A stretch of DNA of 64,000 bases from Lolium rigidum (lineage: Eukaryota; Streptophyta; Magnoliopsida; Poales; Poaceae): NCBI RefSeq assembly GCF_022539505.1, contig NC_061508.1:36512256-36576255 (forward strand), written 5' to 3'. The notes under the pieces were generated by a model, which saw nothing but the letters and a program-made list of their open reading frames with translations, was not told the DNA's origin and did not search any database. The position numbers and the translations under genes were made by a program. Every line of letters starts with the position of its first letter. Position 1 is the stretch's first letter. Positions 48,401 through 59,229 of the stretch are shown piece by piece.

Positions 48401-49814
48401 TACATTTGGGCAACCCCTGCAGGGTGTACATCTTATCGATAAGCCGTGTCCGCGGTTATGGACGACTTGGAATTGTATGACTTGATCATAGAACAACTTA
48501 CACCTTTATGTTGTTGCTAATGATCTGCTAATAACTTGCGTAGTAATATAGCATTACTACAACCGATACCTAATAAAACTTGTCCACCGTTGAGTGCCTT
48601 TTACATTGCCTCTTCGCAATTGTTGAAGGGGATATGTCTAATCGGCTGGGTTATGTTTGTGTAGTATTTATCTGTTACCTTGTGCGCTCTCTTATCTTAT
48701 CTGAGTAGACGGATGTTGTAGCGTGTCTCTATTGGTTATAGTTTTGCTGCCGCTAAACCTACCATATAGCCCCAGGCGATATATATATATATATACTCGC
48801 TCGGCGAGCATAGCCATTTCTAGTCTCGCTAAGTACGTGCCGGAGTTCGTTCCTTGGTACTTACTCTCGCCTTTCCCCTTTCTCTTTTGCTTCCTCCCTT
48901 TTGTCGGCAACCGATGGCCCGACTTTGACAGGTACGAGATGACGACGTTAGCAAGGTTACCCTTCCGGCTTGGCACTGGGCAGGGTTATGGACGCCACTC
49001 GGTTATCTTCGGGACTCTTAGTCCAATTTGTATCTTGTCCGTACTCGGACATATTCGATCTTCCGTATGATTTGGATCTTTGTATTGTATATTTGTATCT
49101 TGACTCGTTGGAGTCGTTGTTGTAATATATGTATCTTGTGGGCTCTATTGTAATCCTGTTGTAATGTTACCGCTCGTGTTAATTCCTCTGGCATCACGTG
49201 TGTGATTCGTCGCGCACGTCGTGACGGAGGGCGTCTCTGAATCGATATCGTGCGGATTTCGGCGGGATCGCTGGAAACCTCATGGTACCGGTTTGGGGGC
49301 GTCACATGCCACAACCACCGTTCATCATTCTCCCCCCATGTCGACGCCTCTCCTTTGGCTTACTCTGCTTCATATTCGGCCCTCCTCTGCCGCTTTCCCG
49401 CCCTCTTCTCCCTCCTGTACGTCTGCTTCTCCTTCCAGAATGCGCGCTCTGCCTCGACGGCTCCGGGATGGTCTCTCGCGCCACCGTGCCATGAACTGCT
49501 CGTCCGCCTCGGTGGTATTAATCCGCCGCCGGCCAGACCTCGTACCGACGCGCTTCACCTCGTGAGCGAAGTAGCGGCTCGAGTGAGAGACTCTGAGCTT
49601 CCGTCAGAGACCTGACCTCCGGGAAGTTCATTTCGTGGCGTGGCCGGCCAAACTTCCAAGCCGCAACATCGTATGCGCGGGCAGCAGCCTCCTTCATGTA
49701 GAAGGTGCCGAGCCACACACGCGTACCACCGGCGGTGATTTCAGCCGCGAAATGTCCCGTAGGCCGCAGGCGAACGCCGATGAAGCCCGTGTTGCTACGG
49801 CGACGAGGAGCCAT
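45431..49814 (-). pseudogene. AP2/ERF-domain gene captured by CACTA, split by a solo LTR
   Basis: A true ATG at 49814 opens a 98-codon frame, MAPRRRSNTGFIGVRLRP. An AP2/ERF DNA-binding domain spans about residues 9-68, with GVRLRP, FAAEI, GTRVWLGTF, AARAYDVAAWKFG and NFPEV in order. These are the core strand and helix signatures of plant ERF factors, but with a changed start (FIGVR for the usual YRGVR) and no acidic Asp in the WLGTF-x-x-A linker. After the domain the frame shifts or stops near 49520; alternate frames continue with basic 'FMARWRERP'-like and 'QTYRREKR'-like coding. A 3.8-kb solo LTR then intervenes. Beyond it, an acidic tail ending SEDEDFDF is closed by TGA at 45431-45433. A TATA box and GGCGGGAAA array lie upstream. 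As in other captured genes, whether the short protein is made is unknown. Confidence 0.75.
45494..49306 (+). mobile_element. 3.8-kb solo LTR inserted in the captured AP2/ERF gene
   Basis: Starts TGTAACGGTCCCGGGTAGC, ends GGGGGCGTCACA, target TGCCA duplicated at 45489-45493 and 49307-49311. No gag or pol. A GC-rich zone at about 45830-46980 contains overlapping open frames in many phases without protein-like signatures; I treat it as LTR leader sequence. The architecture (AT-rich, then GC-rich leader, then mixed) parallels the 6.7-kb insertion at 29290. Confidence 0.9.
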
Positions 49815-49911
49815 CTCAGCGGCAGCTCAGCTCAGAGGATTTTGTGGTTCTGTTGGATGAGAGAAGCGATGAAGGGAGAAATGTTGCTGGTGCTGTTAGT
49901 GGAGAAGACAT

Positions 49912-49924
49912 GGCTATATATAGG
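49912..49924 (-). promoter_or_regulatory. TATA box of the AP2/ERF gene
   Basis: On the minus strand CCTATATATAGCC lies about 100 bases upstream of the ATG at 49814, a normal plant core-promoter distance with a leader of roughly 70 nt. Confidence 0.65.
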
Positions 49925-49942
49925 CCGGCAAGGGGCTGAAAC

Positions 49943-50195
49943 GGCGGGAAAACTTGGCGGGAGGGAATGGGCGGGAAAGGGTGGGCGGGAAAACTTGGCG
50001 GGAAATCATGGCGGGAAAAAAAAGGCGGGAGAGAAGGAGCGGGAAAGGGTGGGCGGGAAAAAAGGGCGGGAGAGAAGCAGAGTGAAAGGGTGGGCAGGAA
50101 AAAAAGGCGGGATAGAAGGAGCGGGAAAGGGTGGGCGGGAAAAAAGGGCGGGAGAGAAGCGGCGTGAAAGGGTGGGCGGTAAAAAGGGCAGGAGA
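49943..50195 (-). promoter_or_regulatory. GGCGGGAAA-rich minisatellite upstream of the AP2/ERF gene
   Basis: Seven exact GGCGGGAAA motifs start at 49943, 49970, 49984, 49997, 50010, 50052 and 50134, with more GGCGGGAG variants. Read on the minus strand they are TTTCCCGCC, the classical E2F-type site; the one at 49995-50005 is the fuller TTGGCGGGAAA. From about 50039 the array is a 41-bp tandem repeat of about four units. It sits directly upstream of the TATA box. Regulation by E2F is inference only; repeat expansion alone could explain the motif number. Confidence 0.55.
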
Positions 50196-51130
50196 GATCC
50201 TTGTTTCCACATGTACCTATGACCTAACCAAGCTCAAATGGAGGCACACGCCCACCGGGGACCCCCGATGGGATGCGATCAAAGGGGTAGACGGCGCGGT
50301 CAACGGAACTAGGGTTTCTTCGAAATCGAGCATCGGATCTAGGGAATGGCCCCAAAACTTGTGTGTGTCCACATGGCATGCACAAAAGTGATTTGTGATG
50401 GTTCTACATCCAATGCTACCCCCGGGTGTGTCCGACTTCTCGGACAGGGGTTCCTACACTTAGGCGGATCTCGCATGTATAGGGGGAACTCCTCGGAGGT
50501 GAACCGGAGAGAACCTTGGGATCATATGGGATGATCCTTGTTTCCACATGTACCTATGACCTAACCAAGCTCAAATGGAGGCACACGCCCACCGGGGACC
50601 CCGATGGGATGCGAGTCAAAGGGGTAGACGGCGCGGTCAACGGAACTAGGGTTTCTTCGAAATCGAGCATCGGACCTAGGGAATGGCCCCAAAACTTGTG
50701 TGTGTCCACATGGAATGCACAAAAGTGATTTGTGATGGTTCTACATCCAATGCTACCCCCGGGTGTGTCCGGCTTCTGGACAGGGGGTTCCTACACTTAG
50801 CTAGCGGTTCCGCATGCATAGGGGGAACTCCTCGGAGGTGAACCGGAGAGAACCTTGGGATCATATGGGATGATCCTTGTTTCCACATGTACCTATGAAC
50901 TAACCAAGCTCAAATGGAGGCACACGCCCACCGGGGACCCCGATGGGATGCGAGTCAAAGGGGTAGACGGCGCGGTCAACGGAACTAGGGTTTCTTCGAA
51001 ATCGAGCATCGGATCTAGGGAATGGCCCCAAAACTTGTGTGTGTCCACATGGCATGCACAAAAGTGATTTGTGATGGTTCTACATCCAATGCTACCCCCC
51101 CGGGTGTGTCCGGCTTATCGGACAGGGGGT
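50196..51130. repeat. 338-bp tandem repeat array, 2.8 copies
   Basis: Units start 'gatccttgtttccacatg' at 50196, 50533 and 50872, giving periods of 337 and 339 bp. Copies are nearly identical, so amplification is recent compared with the left copy at 44795. The array stops at about 51130, where TNPD homology begins. Confidence 0.95.
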
Positions 51131-51137
51131 TCCTACA

Positions 51138-53120
51138 ATTGCGGGGAGGCATTCCTTAACACCTGCTGCAACATACCAGGCAAGTCAAGGGATAATGTTT
51201 CAGCTAGAGTCGATATTGAGGAGATATGCGACAGGGTGGCTCTACACATGCAGCCTCCTGAGGGCAATCGAAAAGGTTGGTTAAAGCCGCATGCCAAGTA
51301 CTGTCTTGATAGCGCCGACAAGAAGGAGGCATTTACGTGGCTCAAATATGACGTGATGTTCCCTGATGGTTATTGTTCGAATATGAGTAAGGGAGTCAAT
51401 CTTGCTACAGGAAAAATAAACGGGCTCAAGAGTCACGACTATCATATATGGATTGAGCGGCTGATGCCGGTGATGCTTCGAGGTATCTCCCCGATCATGT
51501 CCGGCGAGTGCTTGCGGAGGTGAGCCATTTTTTCCGCACGGTCCGTGCTAAGCGAGATATGTACCGAGGTGATTGAGAAGCTGCGAAGCAAGTGCCGGAC
51601 ATGCTATGCAAGTTAGAGATGATATTCCCCCTAGGCTTCTTCACTCCGATGTTACATCTCATCGTGCATCTCGCCAACGAGGCACTCTTGGGGGGACCGG
51701 TGCAGTATCGTTGGCAGTTTTGTATTGAGAGGGAGTTCAAGTATATTCGGTACAAATGTGGAAACAAAAATAAGATTGAAGCATGCATAGCTGAGGCAAC
51801 TCTCCTCCATGAGATGGCAGACGCCACGACAATGTACTATGCCAATGATGTGCCCACTAAGCATAACCCGGTCGCTCGGTACAATTCCGACGAGCCCAAG
51901 CGTGACCCAAAGCTCTTGCTCTTCCAATATCCCGGTGGCAAGGCCGGTGCCTCAAAAGTGGAGAACATTTCGCTGAAGAGAAGGATTGCATAATGCTTTA
52001 CGTGCTTATGAACATGGAGGAAGTGGTCGATTTCATGAGGTAAAATGATGAACCAATTACTTTGCAACCAAGTAACTTGGTTTTGGTCTAATACGTATTT
52101 TCTCCTTTCGGCCGAATTCCATGATGAAATGTGGTCAGGAAGAAATGGTCCCACTCCCACGCAGTGGTACACTCTTCTGAAAGAGGGTGCCCCGCCCTTA
52201 AATAAAAGCTTCGTGAACTGGTTCTATGAAAAAGTAATTTCTCAAATGTTCCTCTTACTTTGCAATCCGTGACTTGTCTTATTACACGTAACTAATGCAC
52301 GGAATAATCTGAACTGAACTTGTAGGGAGCTGATCCCAACGTTGAGATGACAGACGAGTTGAGATGCGTTTCCCAGGGTTTTAACCGTAGAGTCCATACG
52401 CATGACAAGTATGATGTAAATGGGTATCGCTTCCATACGGAGTTTCACCAGAAGAACCGGCCTAATGCAAAAACAATAAATACTGGGGTCTACACCCGCA
52501 GAGCCGATGATCTTGATTACTATGGAAGGTTACAAAAGGTATACGAGTTGACGTTCAACAACGCAAACATAGAACTCAAGCTCTTTGTGTTCAAATGCCA
52601 CTGGTTTGACCCACACGGTGGAATGAGAAGCACCCCCTCCATTGGTTTAGTTGAAGTTAGGCCTACAACCACCTACAGCGGATCCGACGTCTATGTTGTG
52701 GCTCACCAAACCAAGCAAGTTTATTATTTGTCCTACCCATGTCAGAATGAGGAACTCATGGGCTGGGAAGTCGTGTTCCAGGTATCGCCACATAGTAAGC
52801 AACCCATACCCTCCGAGGACGATTACAACAACATTGACCCGGTAACATATGAGGGAATTTTCTATCAAGAGGAAGAGCAGTTCGGGGACCTTCAAATAGA
52901 CATAGGTCTTCAGGAGCTCCACAACGATGTACAAATGCGTGGTGAGACCGTGGTGGACCCGAAGGACATAGCTATGCTCACCAAGCGCAATGCGAACAAA
53001 GACAACATTGTCGAGACTCAACCGGAACCCAATGCCGACCATGAATACTCATATGATACTGATTTTGATAGTGAGGCTGAGAACCCAATGCCTAGAGATG
53101 AGAGTGGTGATGAATGGTGA
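51138..53120 (+). pseudogene. TNPD-like CACTA transposase, 5'-truncated
   Basis: Recognisable pieces: NTCCNIPGKSRDN through HDYHIWIERLMPVMLRG (51150-51490); after a frameshift, the DUF4218-type region FPLGFFTPMLHLIVHL, YRWQFCIEREFKYIR, EACIAEATLLHE (51592-51990); EFHDEMWSGRNGPTPTQWYTLL (52118-52230); an intron with GT at 52231 and acceptor ttgtag|G at 52326; and a 260-codon last exon with the DUF4216-type region (RYNVDGYRF-like VNGYRFHTEFHQ, FKCHWFD, VFQVSPHS) ending at TGA 53120. The N-terminal DDE transposase domain is missing, replaced by the 338-bp array. A stop/frameshift near 51523 and a lost acceptor near 52100 add damage. It cannot supply transposase. Confidence 0.88.
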
Positions 53121-53129
53121 GGGTCTTTT

Positions 53130-53262
53130 ATGCTTAGTACCTACATTATCATTATGCTTAATACATACATTTGTCATTATGCTTAGTACCTACATTGTCA
53201 TTATGCTTAGTACCTACATTTTTCATTATGCTTAGTACCTACATTTGTCATTATGCTTAGTG
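53130..53262. repeat. Short tandem repeat, unit about 26 bp
   Basis: About five copies of 'cattatgcttagtacctaca' lie between the TNPD stop and the TNPA start. Confidence 0.9.
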
Positions 53263-53325
53263 TTTACTCATTTTCAACATGCTTATTAATTATTTTCTCT
53301 TTTCTTATGCAGGTAGTTGCCCAAT

Positions 53326-55780
53326 ATGAGCGGACGGAAGGCATCATCGAGCTCCTTGCTTGATCAGATGCATCAGCGGAAGCCGGGGCCGGGTGCTTCC
53401 GGACGGAGTGGAAGACCCATTGTTCCCACCCGGCGTTACGAAGACGCGGACGGAGGACGGGGAGTACGAGGGGTGGACGAGGGGGTGGACGAGGCCGGAG
53501 GACGAGGGGGAGGACGAGCCGGAGGACGAGGGGGAGGACGAGCTGGAGGACGAGGGGGGGATGCACAACTCCTTCTAGCTGACATTCCCTCTGCTTCTGG
53601 CTCAGTGGCTTCACAGTCTATGGACGAGGAGGAGGACACTAGGGAGGAGGAGGAGGACACTAGGGAGGAGGAGGAGGAGTCTAGGGACGAGGAGGCTTCG
53701 ACGGAGATGGCTCCGAAGAAGTTGCGGATTCGTGGGGAAGCGCAGGTTCCCGATGAGAGTAAGGAACCTGCTACGGAGGATGACAAGTGGCTCCTTGTCC
53801 CAGGAAAGATAGAGTAAGTAGTAAGGTGATTTCATTTTCGTTATGACACTTAGCATTTTCTAATGTTTGATAATTGTGCAGAAATTTCACATATACGGGG
53901 AAGAATGTCCGCGTGCCGGGGAGTCCGATTGGAGCTGCTATTAGGAAGTACCGGCCGGGGATGTACACTCCGGTCCTTGGAGGCGAGTCCAAGCTAGCCT
54001 ACACTTGGGAAGACTTTGAGATAGCGCCTTACCCTGGCTTTACTTCCGCCGCCGACGCCGTGATCAAGAAGTTTTGGGTACGTAATGCATACTCTTTGGG
54101 TTTCATTCATATGTAGTTGATAACCCCACCGTGATAACTCATGCCTCTCACACTTTCTGTTATGCTTGATTGCAACGCAATTATAGGGTGGCGACTGAGC
54201 ATAAGGAGAGGGCGGACGTGATCCTCCGTAACATGTGTCGGAAGTTGACACGGCAGCAGTGGTACAACCAGAGGATCACGTGCATCGGCCACTTCTATGC
54301 TGAGCAGGGCATAAGGTACACAAAGCCTGAGATTGTGCAGGGACTCGCCCCGGCTATGACGATAGAGGACTTCATGTTGGTAAGTAATTGTCAATGCGAT
54401 TCTATGTACTGCGGCTAACTTGCAACTATATTGTTTGTTCTTCAAATGAGTTTTTATTTTGCAGGTTGTACCACATTGGGCTGATAATAAGAGGGCCGCC
54501 TTCATGGAGTTGGTCAAGAATTGGGTCGGCAAAAACCCCGATTTCAAGGCCGTGAGCGACCGGAACAAGGCCAACCGTGGGCATCAGGGAACACACAAGT
54601 GCGGGGAGCGAGCAGCACCGATCGCTATCGGGACCGTCTGGTACATATAAAAATGGAACAAGCTACATTTTTTGATTTTCGATGATATGCATAACATTTG
54701 TTTTGTGATGCGGGGAAGAAGCTCGGGAGGGAACTTGGTGAGATGGAAGCGTGGACGCACATGAAGCTGGTGACGCCCGGTCCGAACGAGCCTCGGCCCG
54801 CTCCTGAGATGTACTACGGCAAGGCCAAAGAGAGCAAGGAAAAATACTGCGAGGAGTACGCCAAGCTCCATCCAGAGGTGGAGGACCCTATGACCGAGCC
54901 GGTCGACGAGGTGGCGATGATGCTGGCGGGGTCCGGCCAGCCGCATGGACGTCCCGCCCGCCTTGCTCGGGGGTTTCAAGCCTCGGAGGAACTTCACGCA
55001 GATCAAGGCTACCCTCCCTCCGGCAGCTACGCTACCTCCTCGCGGTCTACATGCCGTTCTCGGGTAGAGGTAGATGTAAGTCATCCACACTTTCATCCTC
55101 TATTTTGACTCTTGTTCCTGAATGGCTATGTTGATGAGACGCATTATTTCTGAAATTGTAGACTCAGCTCGAGGCGGCCTATGCAGTAGCTTACGAGGAG
55201 TATCTCGAGAAGATTAAGGAGCATGACCTTGTGAAAGATGCCTATGTCCAGTGGACGAGCAACCGGATGGCGGTAAGTTTCAATCTCTATGGTTGCAAAA
55301 CATCATAAGTCCCCATGTTTGAATCTGAGCTATCTCTCCCTTTTCTTGCGGAGTTTCACTCGGTTCATGATGACCAGAGTGCGAGAGGAACCACTCCCGA
55401 GCCACCTCATCCGGGGCCGACGCCGGTGTTCCCGTCCAAGGAGGAGTTCTATTGCATGTACAAGCGTCGCCGTCGGCTGACCCCGGTAAGTTGCTAACTT
55501 GGCTAAGTTACTAACTTGGTGTGACATGGCTAAGTTGCTAACTCCCTCCAACATGTAGGGATTGGGAGAATCCGGGAACGACACTCCTTGTGGTACGCCG
55601 ATGCACCCAGGTCGCCATTCTCCTGGTGCTTCTGCCGAACCTCGGCATGGTTCTGCTTCCGGTGGTTCTCGTCGTGGTTCTACCTCCCCGAGCACCGTCG
55701 AAATACAGCGGCCTCACTTCACCCACTCGGAGCTAGATCGTCTGGAGCTAGATCGTCACTCGGGTGGTGCACCACCATAG
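53326..55780 (+). CDS. TNPA-like CACTA protein (Ptta/En/Spm family), one likely frameshift
   Basis: Proposed start ATG 53326 (MSGRKASSSSLL), just after an intron-like acceptor. Exons with GT-AG borders: 53326-53814, 53882-54077, 54187-54379, 54465 to about 54640, about 54708-55074, 55162-55272, about 55352-55486, 55560-55780. Exon 1 has Arg/Gly repeats from a 12-bp-type minisatellite and acidic repeats (EEEDTR). The conserved Ptta/En/Spm region follows: GSPIGAAIRKYRPGMY, YTWEDFEIAPYP, FW|VATEHKERAD, VVPHWADNKRAAFMELVKNWV, FKAVSDRNKANRGHQ. One extra base near 54600 shifts the frame just before a donor; otherwise the gene is nearly open. The last exon ends SELDRLELDRHSGGAPP. In this family the protein binds subterminal repeats and aids excision. 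Confidence 0.85.
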
Positions 55781-56025
55781 TTTCTACATTGTACTAGATG
55801 CATGACACATGCTATATGTGTAGAATGATCTATGTAGGATGACTATATGTACCGTATTGCTTGTGTGCTATATTTGTACTAAATTTGGGATTTGGTGCCA
55901 TATTTGTGCTATATCTGTGATGTGAGCTATATGTGTGCAATTCATATATGATACTGCTATTTTATATGCAATTGCTGTGCAAATGGAGCAAAATCAGGGA
56001 AATAAAAAAATCTGGGCAGCAGCTG

Positions 56026-56469
56026 TGCCGACGGTGTCACCGTCGGCACAGGCCCATAGCTGTGCCAAATGGCGAGTGCTGTGCCGACGGTGAAACCGTC
56101 GGCACAGCTGGCCCAGGTTTCGCGCGTTTTCCAGTTTGAATGCCACCGTTTTGCCGCCGGTTCCGGGGAAAAAAAAGCAAGCTGTGCCGACGGTGTAACC
56201 GTCGGCACAGCTGGGGACGTTGACGGCAGCCGGCGTGACGGCTGGTTGGCTCTGCCGACGATGGGGCGGCCGACGGCCACCGTCCAGCCGTCGGCGTACG
56301 ACTGTGCCGACGGTGACCCGCTACGCCGACGGTGCGTGCGCGGACCCCGACGCCTCGTCGTGCCGACGGGGAGACGCCGACGGTCACCGTCGGCAGAGCC
56401 TATGCCGACGGTGAACCTTACTGTGCCGACGGTGCGGGGCCGTCGGTGTAGCCGGTTGTTCCCATAGTG
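56026..56469. repeat. CACTA right subterminal array and terminus
   Basis: About fifteen 'tgtgccgacggt' and inverted 'accgtcggcaca' motifs, several paired as short hairpins (for example around 56027-56051), ending 'cggttgttcccatagtg'. It mirrors the left array. Confidence 0.92.
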
Positions 56470-59229
56470 TGGTGGCGCCATGAAATCTCAGGGGAAGCTC
56501 TCTCCTGCTAGTGTATTACTACCTATAATACTCCTAAATGTATGTAGTTTCGGCTCTTGGCATAAGAACTAAGGAGTGAGTCGCCTAAAAAGAGTTAAAA
56601 AGGTTGCTGCTTTTCCCTTGGTTAGTCCAATAGTGTGCACGTATGTGGTAGAGTGTATACACATATGCATTTCCTTTGTAATTAAAATTTGGAGATTGGA
56701 CTTTTCAGAGCAGGTGCTTGGTGAGCACCCATATCCAGACCGTGTATACTGCATCAAGATCCGCGCAAGTTTTTTTTTGTTCCCCTCTCAAGCAATTTTT
56801 CATTTTTGTATCTCTCACACCACAAATTATTTGAACTTGAAATTTTGCAGATACTTAAACATAACAATTGGAATGTGGGAATTTTTTTTGAATTTTTTAT
56901 ATCATTGTCTATATATGTATTTCAAGAATTATTTAAAATTTAAATTTGCACAAAAAATTCCAAACTATTTTTCCTCCATTCTATTTGTTATTTTTGAGTG
57001 GCTTTAAAAAAATCTCATCGAAATATTGTATAATTTAAGAGATACAAAAAAGAGAAAGAAAAAAAATGGGAAGGTGCGCAAGAGCGCACCTGCTCCATTC
57101 AACATTTCTCCTCTTAAAATTTTAATAGCATAAGCCTATTCTTCTACGGTATACGGCAGGCCGGCAGGGCATACGCTATCAGCAAGAACGCAACCACCAA
57201 ATGCAAGGTAAAAGTTAATTAAAGGCTAACTCTGGATAGGGGAGGTTTTATGAAAGGCATTCTCCAATACCGGAGGTTTTTGTAAAGCTAAAAGTGTACA
57301 TGGAAAAAAAAGTCAAAGAAGACAGTTTGGATTATATTTTGTACATAACAAAGAAGATTATTTTCTCGTAGTCCACCCTACAAAACATTCAACCTGGAAT
57401 TGAAGTACTATATTTGGCCCAAAGAAGACACGTTTCAATGTATTCTCCCTAGGTATGCGAAGGTATTTTTAGCTAGATTTATTTGAAAAAAAAATATTTG
57501 AAATGTCAAAAGAATTATATAAAGACCATACAAATGCGTGCCCATGGTATGATCACATGCAAAATTTCTGTGGAAAGGACATTCGTTGTGATTTGGAGCA
57601 AAGAACAGGTTTGGTCATACGATAAGTTGCTTTTTATAACATAGACCTTTTTTTTCCCGGAGCACTATTTACTTCTTTTATCCGGGAAAACTACAGACAT
57701 AGCAAAGATAGGAGCATGGACATAGAAAAACCATATTCCAGTTCTACAAAAAATTAAATAGTTTTCTAATTATTAAGCATGTAAAAACAGTATGTGCCTC
57801 CTTTTGGATAAAAACAGTATTTCTCATGAACATAAACCTTCTGGCTGGTGAAAAGCCACATGCCTTTGCGATATCCTCATGGATTATGTTGGCGTTGGCT
57901 TATGAAAATGTGATGCCTACCGGCCACGTATTCAGCACACTAACCAGATTTGGTTTTCCCAAGACATAGCTTGAGATGTTGGGTCGTTGGTGTTACCAAA
58001 ACACGGTTTTAGTGCGTAGCTGCCATATTGCCAATAGTGAGAAATCGCAGGAGTTTATTCAATCTTCATTGACATATTATAGAAATTAAAAAAGGTGGCG
58101 GCTAACCAAGAGTAGCTGGTGTATTTCAGATAACAAGGCACACAGGTGCTTGGCTTTAAATTAATAAAGCCGCAGTCGGCCAGAATCTGATACTGGAATG
58201 CTGAAAAACAGCCTACAATACCACAAAACAGCACACGCAAAAGAATAGGAAAATGAAAGCACAACTTGTAGAAGTCGAAGTCCTCCACGCAAAAACGACA
58301 CTAGGAAGTAGGCAATGCAGCGCCGAAGGAGCTGCCGGCTGGCTTGAGGAAGGACCAACATCGTCTGCAGGTTGGGCACGAGGCATAACCATCCTTGTTC
58401 GTAGTGGAGGACCTAGGATTTTAACAAAGGGTATGCTACATTCAAAATTTAGCGCATTTATTGGTGTTTTTTCTTAAAATATAGAGAAAAATATATTAAA
58501 AACAATTAAATATGATAAAAATAATTAAATAAGAAGGGATTCTGGATTTAATCAAAAAGGTTAATTCTTGGACACATACAACACCGAGGGGCGTTGTAAT
58601 ATTAAACTAAAATTTTGCCATTGCGTCCGACCCTAAATTTCCAAAGTCAACTGCATGGTAATCAGATTATACTAAAATAAACAATAAATATGTAAACAAG
58701 ATGATACCAAAAAACACAACGGAATATATAAAAATTAATCGTATACTTAATTACCCTTCCCTCTCGTACTGGCTTGAAGGACACCGCACCGTCGGACGCT
58801 GGATGCGCTCACCCTGAGCTAAGGAAGGTACTGCTAACACCCAAGGGCAGAAGCCAGGGTTACCTCGCCGAAGCCAACATGCCAAAACGAACTTGAACTG
58901 CCACCTCCGAGGAGCGTAAGCTGGAATTGCGATCGTTGAAGAAGGAGCATGACACCAACCAGGACGGCGAGGACGAGCAGGAACCGACGGCAGCGCTGAA
59001 GCTCAGGACACAAACCCTTTCCCCTCCCGCTCAGGATCGAGGGCGCCAACCCTGCCGGCGAACATCAACACAAGGCAACACAAGTTGGTGTATGATTTTC
59101 CCTTAATAATCTTAAGAAAAGGCTGCAGCTAGTATGAGGAAGAGAAAAAGAAAAAAAGAAGAAGATATGGTTTTGCCACGATCAACCACTAGGTAGCGGA
59201 TTAGGCGCGCAGATCGCCTTCTCGCTGGG
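56470..59229. other. Background DNA, partly repeat unit 5; no gene supported
   Basis: 56470-56600 resumes R1 after the CACTA element ('tggcgccatga'). 57180-57460 resembles 42340-42480 ('gcaaccaccaaatgcaaggtaaaag', 'gtccaccct.caaaacattca'). The remainder is AT-rich with a GC-rich patch at about 58740-59060, where a minus-strand frame (58834-59049) has a hydrophobic segment (RFLLVLAVLVGVMLLL) but no ATG. A minus-strand frame near 58290-58400 contains SCPTCRRCW, with no further zinc-finger context. Neither is supported as a gene. Confidence 0.4.

Larger units (their letters stand above)
44214..56469 (+). mobile_element. CACTA (En/Spm) transposon carrying a captured AP2/ERF gene
   Basis: The 12,256-bp element has 3-bp target duplication TGG (44211-44213 and 56470-56472). 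The left terminus is CACTACGGGAGAGCCGCC; the right, inverted, is CACTATGGGAACAACCGG. Both ends carry arrays of 'gccgacggt'/'ccgtcggcac' subterminal repeats, the usual TNPA-binding type. Interior order: 338-bp repeat, short tandem repeat, AP2/ERF gene (minus) interrupted by a solo LTR, GC minisatellite, more 338-bp repeats, truncated TNPD, TNPA. Removing the solo LTR gives about 8.4 kb. TNPD lacks its catalytic part, so it probably moved with help from another copy. Confidence 0.95.

Noticed and set aside
49914..50222. Gly/Lys/Arg-rich open frames over the minisatellite
   Set aside because: They are produced by the 41-bp GC repeat in every phase; the region is better read as upstream DNA of the AP2/ERF gene.
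50196..51130. Possible CRISPR-like or centromeric satellite array
   Set aside because: Units are 338 bp head-to-tail without spacers, and they lie inside a CACTA element.
56576..57007. 143-codon AT-rich plus-strand frame
   Set aside because: Phe/Ile/Lys/Asn-rich composition reflects AT-rich background; no motif and no copy in related units.
58834..59049. Minus-strand frame with a hydrophobic segment, possible signal anchor
   Set aside because: There is no ATG (the frame opens with TTG and has an upstream stop) and no homology is recognised.
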